DNA from: Deltaproteobacteria bacterium | Lineage (GTDB): Bacteria > SAR324 > JACQKK01 | DNA length: 12,443 nucleotides | Assembly (NCBI GenBank): GCA_029858165.1 | Contig: JAOUFO010000023.1 | Span: 1-12,443, forward strand | Reading direction: 5' to 3' | Part shown: in pieces, positions 7,387 to 12,443 of the stretch | Position numbering within the stretch: position 1 is the first letter of the stretch | How the letters are laid out: every line of letters begins with the position of its first letter | The notes under the pieces: generated by a model | What the model was told of the DNA's origin: nothing | Seen by the model: only the letters and a program-made list of their open reading frames with translations | Databases searched by the model: none | Program-made: the position numbers and the translations under genes

Positions 7387-7539
7387 AGCCAGAGACCTCT
7401 GCATAACTCGTTTTTTTCCCATCCCCCTGCCCCCTTCCCATGGGGAAGGGGGTTGATTTGATTGGAGGCCTGCGGCCCCCGAACCCCCGCTTTTTTATCA
7501 AAACGGGAGCTTTTGGCAGTTATGCAGAGGTCTCAGCCA
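7387..7539. mobile_element. Intact MITE-like element with 5-bp target duplication
   Basis: GAGACCTCTGCATAAC (7392-7407) and its exact reverse complement (7519-7534) form perfect 16-bp terminal inverted repeats bounding 143 bp with no gene. The element is flanked on both sides by AGCCA (7387-7391 and 7535-7539), a 5-bp direct repeat of the kind made by transposition. Inside is a 10-bp GC-rich hairpin (7430-7439 with 7443-7452, loop ATG) and a C-rich region before the right end. A related solitary end lies at 5468. It must be moved by a transposase encoded elsewhere; the family is not determined here. It sits 2 bp beyond the ilvC stop codon. Confidence 0.87.
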
Positions 7540-7541
7540 GA

Positions 7542-8585
7542 TTATTTACGACCGGGACGCAGGGGGCGCAAGGCGCGTCCGGCGGTCCACATTTCCGAAT
7601 CGTAGATTTCCTTCAATTCCACTTCCAGTTTTTCCCGGTAATCGGGCTTGGAGTTGGATGCTATGGAAATGGCGGCCTCTTTCCCGCTTTTCACGCTGGC
7701 GTAACACTCTTCAATCACCGGGGCCAGCACTTTTTCAAATTTGGGCGCCCAGTCCAAAGCACCCCGTTGGGCGGTGGTGGAACAATTGGCGTACATCCAG
7801 TCCATGCCGTTTTCATTGATCAGCGGATACAGGCTTTGGAGGGCTTCTTCCACGGTTTCGTTAAAGGCCTCAGAGGGGGAGTGACCATGACGGCGCAACA
7901 CATTGTACTGGGCGCGGAAGGCCCCCTCAATCAACCCCATCAGCACACACCGCTCGCCGGTCAGATCGCTGCTGACCTCTTTTTCAAAGGTGGTTTCAAA
8001 CACATGACCGGAGCCGATGGCGAATGCCGTGGCCAAAGCCCGGTCAGTTGCCCGTCCGGTATAGTCCTGATGGACGGCAAAGCTGGCGTTTAAGCCGCTG
8101 CCCGCCTCAAACAGGGTGCGCACCGTCATGCCGGAGCCTTTGGGGGCCACCAGAATCACATCCACATTGGCGGGGGGAATGATGTTGGTCTGATCCCGGT
8201 ACACAATGCCGAACCCGTGAGAAAAATACAGGGCGTCCCCTTCGTTCAGGCATTGTTTCACCATGGGCCAGGCGGCAATCTGCCCCGCGTCGCTCACCAG
8301 AAACTGGATGATGGTGCCTTTCCGGGCGGCTTCCTCCATTTCAAACAGGTCTTTGCCCGGCTCCCATCCCTCTTCCAGGGCCTTGTCCCAGCTTCGGCCT
8401 TGGCGCAGGCCCAGAATCACTTTAAACCCCTGATCGCGCATGTTCAGGCTTTGGCCGCGTCCTTGGGGGCCATAGCCCAAAATTGCGGTCACCTCATCCT
8501 TTAAAATCGCTTTGCATTGGGCCTGGGGGTAATCGCTGCGTTCAATGATGTTTTCTTCAATGCCCTTGATGTTGATGGTCTTCAT
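7542..8585 (-). CDS. ilvC: Ketol-acid reductoisomerase (NADP+, Mg-dependent), short form of fungal-like type
   Basis: This 347-aa enzyme performs the second step of valine, leucine and isoleucine synthesis: it isomerises and reduces acetolactate or acetohydroxybutyrate in the cytosol. Residues 37-53 (GYGPQGRGQSLNMRDQG) form the Rossmann nucleotide loop, and R61 and S65 in LRQGRSW suit NADPH. The four metal ligands are D207 and E211 (DLTGERC) and E243 and E247 (FNETVEE), with the 36-residue spacing of class I enzymes; H123 is in YFSHGFG and the substrate serine is in CSTTAQRG near 269. The sequence, including its tail (PDYREKLEVELKEI and LRPLRPGRK), is closer to yeast Ilv5 than to the common bacterial form as I remember them. 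The ATG at 8585 starts the conserved part; the frame extends upstream to 8657 through non-conserved residues. No ilvB, ilvN or leuA neighbour is visible. Confidence 0.96.
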   Translation of the reverse strand: MKTINIKGIEENIIERSDYPQAQCKAILKDEVTAILGYGPQGRGQSLNMRDQGFKVILGLRQGRSWDKALEEGWEPGKDLFEMEEAARKGTIIQFLVSDAGQIAAWPMVKQCLNEGDALYFSHGFGIVYRDQTNIIPPANVDVILVAPKGSGMTVRTLFEAGSGLNASFAVHQDYTGRATDRALATAFAIGSGHVFETTFEKEVSSDLTGERCVLMGLIEGAFRAQYNVLRRHGHSPSEAFNETVEEALQSLYPLINENGMDWMYANCSTTAQRGALDWAPKFEKVLAPVIEECYASVKSGKEAAISIASNSKPDYREKLEVELKEIYDSEMWTAGRALRPLRPGRK

Positions 8586-8762
8586 GGTTTTTGTGTCTCT
8601 TGGCTTGGGGGTGATCAGGGTGCGGCCTGCCGGGCCGGGTGGGTTCTCCCGGCACAAGTTCCATTCGGTCTCCCTTTTGGGTGCCCTGCCTGAAGGGCCG
8701 GGTCCGGGCGGAAAGCAGATGGCCGGGGGACAATCTCCGGGTGGTCTCCGTTTAAACTATTA

Positions 8763-8791
8763 TTTATACCCGTCCCGATGGGATTGCTCAA
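8763..8791 (-). promoter_or_regulatory. Sigma70-type promoter of ilvC
   Basis: On the minus strand TTGAGC (8791-8786) and TATAAA (8768-8763) are 17 nt apart. Transcription would begin near 8756 and give a leader of about 170 nt before the ilvC ATG. The leader includes a GC-rich palindrome (GCCGGG and CCCGGC), but I see no branched-chain-residue leader peptide and no terminator-like T-run, so classical attenuation is not supported. Confidence 0.55.
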
Positions 8792-9176
8792 GGATAACCG
8801 TTGCCTGAAAGGGGTGGAACCCCCTGAAAAATGAGCCGTCGGCCTCTTTTTTGGGCCGGGAGGGATGGGCTGGGAAGGATGGATGGAAAAAATAAGGATG
8901 GATGGAAAAAGAATCAGGGAATTTCGGGGGAAAACATCTTAGACCGCCCAAAATCGGGGGAAGGATTTTCCCTTCACTTTCAACCCGGAGAAGGCTATCA
9001 TTTTTTGGATATTCCACCGGGTTGTTTTACAGACAGACACGTTTGCAGAAGCCCCCGAATAAAAGCCGGAAAGATTTTTTTGTACCGTTTTTCTGATAGG
9101 TTCGGGCGATAGGCCCCCGAAACGCGTCTCAATGGCTGTTTTACACCGCATTAAATTATTAACAAGAGAACCGACT
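8792..9176. other. Intergenic region between ilvC promoter and acnA
   Basis: This stretch holds no gene that I can support. Open frames crossing it on both strands (8760-9017 and 8831-9112) have atypical composition and no start signals. It contains a tandem repeat at 8875-8910 and a small AAAATC/GATTTT hairpin at 8950-8969. I could not find a convincing promoter for acnA, although one is expected here. Confidence 0.5.
8875..8910 (+). repeat. Two tandem copies of a 17-bp unit, 19-bp period
   Basis: AAGGATGGATGGAAAAA occurs at 8875-8891 and again, identically, at 8894-8910, separated by AT. It lies about 270-300 bp upstream of acnA and just upstream of the ilvC promoter, and so could be a paired binding site or a slippage product. 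Only the identity is observed. Confidence 0.75.
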
Positions 9177-11906
9177 GTGAACCACCCTGATCCATTTCAT
9201 GCCCTGGAGACCCTGTCCACCCCCCAGGGGCCGGTGCGGATATACAGCCTGAAGGCCCTGGAAACCGCCGGGTTGTGTCAACTTTTCCGGCTTCCTTTTT
9301 CTATCCGGATTTTGTTGGAATCCCTGCTGAGGAACGCCGGACGGGGGTTGGTCCGGGAGGCGGATGTGCGGCGGCTGGCAGGCTGGAGGCCGGGGGTGCC
9401 CCTGGAGGGGGAGGTCCCCTTTTTGCCCGCCAGGGTGTTGATGCAGGATTTCACCGGCGTGCCGGCGGTGGTGGATTTGGCAGCCATGCGGGGGGCCATG
9501 CAGGCTCTGGGAGGGGACCCTTCTTTAATCAATCCGTTGATTCCCACTGATCTGGTGATAGACCATTCGGTTCAGGTGGATTATTACGGCACCCCGGAAG
9601 CCCTTGGCCAAAACGAAACCCGGGAATTTGAACGAAACCGGGAGCGGTACGCCTTTTTGCGCTGGGGGCAAATGGCGTTTAAGAACTTTCGGATTTCACC
9701 CCCTTCCACCGGAATTGTCCATCAGGTGAACCTGGAACATCTGGCCGGGGTGGTGTTGACCCGGGATGAGGGAGGGGGCGCCCCCACCGCCATGCCGGAC
9801 AGCGTGCTGGGCACCGATTCCCACACCACCATGATCAACGGTCTGGGGGTGCTGGGCTGGGGGGTGGGAGGCATTGAAGCGGAGGCGGCCATGCTGGGTC
9901 AGCCCTATTACATGTTGGCGCCGGAGGTGGTGGGGGTTCGGCTGCACGGTCATCTGGAGGAGGGCGTCACCGCCACGGACCTGGTGCTGCACATCACCGA
10001 AATGTTGCGGGCACACGGGGTGGTGGGGAAATTTGTAGAGTTTTTCGGTCCAGGGGTCAGCCAGCTTTCGCTGCCGGACCGGGCCACGGTGGCCAACATG
10101 GCCCCGGAATACGGAGCCACCATGGGGTTCTTTCCGGCCGATGAAGTGACCATGGAATACCTGACCCTGACCGGACGACCCAAGGCCCATGTGGCCATGG
10201 TGCGGCAGGTGCTGCAAGCCCAGGGGTTGTTTGGGGGAAACGCCGCCAGGGAACCGGATTTTTCCGCCGTCTTGAACCTGAATCTGGCCGCCATTATCCC
10301 GGCGGTGGCCGGTCCCAAGCGGCCCCAGGACCGCATCCCCATCAGCAGCCTGGGGAAAGCCTTCTCCAAGGCCCTGACCGCCCCCACCGGGCAGCGGGGC
10401 TACAACCTTCCGGCAGACCAGCAAAGCCATCCGGTGGAGGCCGACACCCCCAAAGGGAAAATTCATCTGGACCACGGATCGGTGGTCATCGCCGCCATCA
10501 CCAGCTGCACCAACACATCCAACCCTTCGGTGCTGATCTCGGCAGGCCTGTTGGCCAAAAAAGCGGTAGAGGCAGGATTGTCGGTTCCTGTCCATGTCAA
10601 AACCAGTCTGGCCCCCGGCTCCCGGGTGGTCACCGGGTATCTGACCCGCAGCGGCCTGTTGCCGTACCTGGAAAAACTGGGATTTCATGTGGTGGGGTAT
10701 GGTTGTACCACCTGCATCGGCAACAGCGGCCCCCTGGATCCGGAAGTCTCCACTGTCGTAAGGGATCACGATCTGGTGACCGCCGCCGTGCTTAGCGGCA
10801 ACCGAAATTTTGAAGGGCGGGTGAACCCTCTGGTCAAAGCCAATTTTCTGGCATCCCCCCCCCTGGTGGTGGCCTATGCCCTGGCCGGTACGGTAAAACT
10901 GGATATTTCCACCCAGCCTTTGGGCCATAATCTCCAGGGCCAGCCGGTGTATCTGGGGGATGTGTGGCCCACCAACGAGGAAATCAAAACCGCCATGGTC
11001 AGTGCCCTGGGGCCGGATCTGTTTTTAAAGGAATACCAAAACTCAGCCGCGGGCAGTGCCGCCTGGCAGGGGATTTCGGCGGAATCATCCACTTTGTACC
11101 CCTGGGATTCCTCCTCCACCTATATCCAGGAGCCTCCCTTTTTTGAAGGGCTGACCCTGGAACCCGCCCCCCTCAAACCGTTAAAGGGGATGCGCCTGTT
11201 GGCTCTGTTGGGGGATTCCGTCACCACGGACCACATCTCTCCGGCCGGGTCCATCCCCCCTGAGAGTGCCGCCGGGCGTTACCTGCAACAACTGGAAGTG
11301 GTCCCGGCAGAGTTCAATTCCTTCGGTTCCCGGCGGGGAAACGACCGGGTGATGACCCGCGGCACCTTTGGCAACATCCGGTTAAAAAACCTGTTGGTTC
11401 CGGGGGTGGAAGGCAGTGTCACCCGCCATTTGCCCACGGGAGAGCAAATGACCATTTTTGACGCCGCCATGCGCTACAAAGAGGCCGGAATCCCCCTGAT
11501 GATCATCGGGGGCAAAGAGTACGGCTCCGGTTCCTCACGGGATTGGGCCGCCAAAGGAACCCTGCTGTTGGGGGTCCGGGTGGTGCTGGCCGAAAGCTTT
11601 GAACGCATTCACCGCTCCAATCTGGTGGGGATGGGGGTCAATCCCCTTCAATTCATCCAGGGGGAAACCCCGGAAACCCTGGGTCTTACCGGCGATGAAA
11701 TGTTTGATATAGAGGAAAACCTGAACCAACTGCCTCCCCAGGCCGCCGTCACCCTGACCGCCCGCAAACCGGATGGAACCCGGATCACCTTCAAAGCCCT
11801 GTCCAGGGTGGATACCCAGGTGGAAGTGGGGTACATCCAAAACGGGGGCATCCTTCCCACTGTCATCCGGCAGATGATCCACACACAAAACAACCAACCC
11901 GGCTGA
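9177..11906 (+). CDS. acnA: Aconitate hydratase, AcnA/IRP1 type
   Basis: This 909-aa cytosolic [4Fe-4S] enzyme of the TCA cycle interconverts citrate and isocitrate via cis-aconitate. The three cluster cysteines are C444 (SCTNTSNP), C510 and C513 (GCTTCIGNSG), with the 66- and 3-residue spacing of mammalian IRP1 (437, 503, 506). Other landmarks are DHSVQVD from 129, TDSHTTMINGLG from about 213, GDSVTTDHISPAG from 679 in the linker to the swivel domain, the Arg-rich NSFGSRRGNDR, and the swivel motif YGSGSSRDWAAKG with G783-W790. Length matches the usual 890-910 aa. I prefer the GTG at 9177, preceded by AAGAGA and giving MNHPDPFHAL, over the ATG at 9132, whose 15 extra residues fit no family homology and lack a ribosome binding site. 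All catalytic motifs are intact, so activity is expected. It is followed by a palindrome cluster and the Rrf2 gene. Confidence 0.96.
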   Translation: MNHPDPFHALETLSTPQGPVRIYSLKALETAGLCQLFRLPFSIRILLESLLRNAGRGLVREADVRRLAGWRPGVPLEGEVPFLPARVLMQDFTGVPAVVDLAAMRGAMQALGGDPSLINPLIPTDLVIDHSVQVDYYGTPEALGQNETREFERNRERYAFLRWGQMAFKNFRISPPSTGIVHQVNLEHLAGVVLTRDEGGGAPTAMPDSVLGTDSHTTMINGLGVLGWGVGGIEAEAAMLGQPYYMLAPEVVGVRLHGHLEEGVTATDLVLHITEMLRAHGVVGKFVEFFGPGVSQLSLPDRATVANMAPEYGATMGFFPADEVTMEYLTLTGRPKAHVAMVRQVLQAQGLFGGNAAREPDFSAVLNLNLAAIIPAVAGPKRPQDRIPISSLGKAFSKALTAPTGQRGYNLPADQQSHPVEADTPKGKIHLDHGSVVIAAITSCTNTSNPSVLISAGLLAKKAVEAGLSVPVHVKTSLAPGSRVVTGYLTRSGLLPYLEKLGFHVVGYGCTTCIGNSGPLDPEVSTVVRDHDLVTAAVLSGNRNFEGRVNPLVKANFLASPPLVVAYALAGTVKLDISTQPLGHNLQGQPVYLGDVWPTNEEIKTAMVSALGPDLFLKEYQNSAAGSAAWQGISAESSTLYPWDSSSTYIQEPPFFEGLTLEPAPLKPLKGMRLLALLGDSVTTDHISPAGSIPPESAAGRYLQQLEVVPAEFNSFGSRRGNDRVMTRGTFGNIRLKNLLVPGVEGSVTRHLPTGEQMTIFDAAMRYKEAGIPLMIIGGKEYGSGSSRDWAAKGTLLLGVRVVLAESFERIHRSNLVGMGVNPLQFIQGETPETLGLTGDEMFDIEENLNQLPPQAAVTLTARKPDGTRITFKALSRVDTQVEVGYIQNGGILPTVIRQMIHTQNNQPG

Positions 11907-11917
11907 CAACCGCTCTT

Positions 11918-12032
11918 TTTGGGGCGCTGCCCCAAACCCCGCAAGGGAGCGAGGCTCCCTTGACCCTGCATGGGCTTATCTTCAAAACCCGAAAAAGGGG
12001 GGGCGGGGGGACTCGTTCCCCCGCATGTTTTT
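11918..12032 (+). repeat. Palindromic (REP-like) cluster behind acnA, last hairpin terminator-like
   Basis: Three perfect or near-perfect hairpins follow the acnA stop: TTTGGGGC/GCCCCAAA at 11918-11936 (loop GCT), CAAGGGAGC/GCTCCCTTG at 11942-11962 (loop GAG), and a 9-bp stem at 12003-12024 (one G-T pair, loop CTCG) followed by five T at 12028-12032. The last probably ends acnA transcription. GC-rich C-run palindromes like these are typical of dispersed chromosomal repeats; copy number cannot be seen from one window. Confidence 0.65.
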
Positions 12033-12039
12033 AAGTTGG

Positions 12040-12068
12040 TTGACAAGCCATCCCGCTTCCCGTACCTT
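12040..12068 (+). promoter_or_regulatory. Promoter of the Rrf2-family gene
   Basis: A perfect TTGACA at 12040-12045 is followed after 17 nt by TACCTT at 12063-12068, which keeps the key T, A and T positions of a -10 box. Transcription would begin near 12075, about 130 nt before the ATG at 12207. Confidence 0.6.
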
Positions 12069-12082
12069 AATTTAAAGAGTAC
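12062..12082 (+). promoter_or_regulatory. Imperfect 21-bp palindrome overlapping the -10 box, candidate operator
   Basis: GTAC at 12062-12065 and GTAC at 12079-12082 flank an AT-rich, partly symmetrical core (CTTAATTTAAAG). Placement over the -10 box and start site is where an autorepressing Rrf2 protein would bind. The symmetry is imperfect and no specific Rrf2 consensus is matched, so this is inference. Confidence 0.3.
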
Positions 12083-12104
12083 AAAACCAGTGCGGATTTG
12101 GTTT

Positions 12105-12127
12105 GCGGTTCCCGGACCGCTTTTTTT
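12105..12127 (+). terminator. Terminator-like hairpin in the leader of the Rrf2 gene
   Basis: GCGGT (12105-12109) pairs with ACCGC (12116-12120) and is followed at once by seven T residues (12121-12127). An AAACCA/TGGTTT hairpin (12084-12104) lies directly before it, and a GCACC/GGTGC hairpin follows. It sits about 30-50 nt after the predicted start and 80 nt before the ATG, so it may act as an attenuator. Alternatively it is simply a second terminator for acnA read-through. Confidence 0.5.
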
Positions 12128-12206
12128 GGCGGGTTAAATCGCACCAAAACGGTGCTGATCAAAACCGGACGGCAGACAGACCCATTGCGAAATTCCAGGA
12201 ACCCGG

Positions 12207-12443
12207 ATGCTGAAGTTATCCAAAAAAATTGATTACGGTTTGATTGTGCTGAAGGAGCTGTGCGGCTCGGATGGCAGCGGCACCCAGGCGTTCAGTTCAC
12301 GGGAAATGGCCCTGGGAAACAGCCTGCCCGCCCCCATGGTGGCCAATATATTAAAAGCGTTGTGCAATGCGGGGTTGGTCACCTCCATGCGGGGCGCCCA
12401 GGGGGGATACCATTTGTCCCGTGCGGCCCACCGCATCACCCTG
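12207..12443 (+). CDS. Rrf2-family transcriptional regulator, N-terminal part only
   Basis: The window ends after 79 codons. The protein begins MLKLSKKIDYGLIVLKELCG, the characteristic opening of Rrf2 proteins, and continues with a winged-helix region (SSREMALGNSLPAPMVANIL) and the wing signature RGAQGGYHLSR at 62-72. AGGA ends 6 nt before the ATG at 12207, supporting this start. The opening KLSKKIDYG most resembles SUF-system regulators (SufR-like or IscR-like), which sense Fe-S status through cysteines located after residue 90; that part is beyond the edge, so iron-sulfur binding and the SUF link cannot be confirmed. The position behind acnA, an Fe-S enzyme, is compatible with that role but not proof. 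Its promoter overlaps a candidate operator and its leader contains a terminator-like hairpin. Confidence 0.9.
   Translation, partial: MLKLSKKIDYGLIVLKELCGSDGSGTQAFSSREMALGNSLPAPMVANILKALCNAGLVTSMRGAQGGYHLSRAAHRITL

Noticed and set aside
7392..7534. CRISPR or tRNA-like content in the small repeat element
   Set aside because: There are only two inverted ends, no direct repeat series and no cloverleaf; a MITE explains it fully.
8586..8756. Classical attenuation leader peptide for ilvC
   Set aside because: No short frame enriched in Leu, Ile or Val codons and no terminator-like T-run precede the gene.
8760..9112. Short frames on both strands in the ilvC-acnA gap
   Set aside because: Odd composition, no ribosome binding site, and one overlaps the ilvC promoter.
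9696..10928. Minus-strand open frame of 410 codons inside acnA
   Set aside because: Antisense to acnA, Gly/His/Gln-rich and without homology; acnA is unambiguous.

Overview
The window looks like chromosomal DNA of a GC-rich Gram-negative bacterium, probably a proteobacterium. The support is an IRP1/AcnA-type aconitase followed by an Rrf2-type regulator of the Fe-S/SUF kind, an NnrU-family membrane protein, and dispersed GC-rich palindromic repeats. An alphaproteobacterial or magnetococcal origin is a guess, not something the sequence proves. Most genes strongly prefer C-rich codons, which creates long but meaningless open frames on their opposite strands.

Layout. (1) 1-3532, minus strand: two large genes of unknown function that form an operon. 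The upstream one (571 aa) is complete. The downstream one runs off the left edge after 590 codons without a stop. A good sigma70-type promoter (TTTACA-17-TATAAA) lies upstream at 3680-3708. (2) 3533-4142: a divergent, partly structured intergenic stretch leads into a possible 64-aa small protein on the plus strand. (3) 4247-5420, minus strand: an AT-rich island holding a type II toxin-antitoxin module of the VapBC45 kind. The antitoxin has a MerR-like HTH plus DUF433, the toxin is a DUF5615/PIN-like protein starting with TTG in a TTGA overlap, and a strong intrinsic terminator closes the module. (4) 5468-5519: a solitary 52-bp copy of one end of the small mobile element found intact at 7392-7534. 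(5) 5713-7283: an alpha/beta hydrolase (plus) convergent with an NnrU-like membrane protein (minus). (6) 7387-7539: an intact 143-bp MITE-like element with perfect 16-bp inverted ends and a 5-bp target duplication, inserted just behind ilvC. (7) 7542-8791, minus strand: ilvC, whose sequence resembles the fungal/mitochondrial KARI branch, with a recognisable promoter and a leader of about 170 nt. (8) 9177-11906, plus strand: acnA, followed by a cluster of palindromes. (9) 12040-12443, plus strand: a TTGACA promoter, a short leader with a terminator-like hairpin, and the first 79 codons of an Rrf2-family regulator.

Functional links are limited. IlvC (Mg-dependent branched-chain amino acid synthesis) and AcnA (TCA cycle, [4Fe-4S]) are core metabolism, and the Rrf2 regulator may connect to Fe-S status. 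The toxin-antitoxin module and MITE copies are accessory. The most likely source of something undescribed is the pair of large unknown proteins at the left end. Other points worth attention are the structured leader of the Rrf2 gene and the MITE family.
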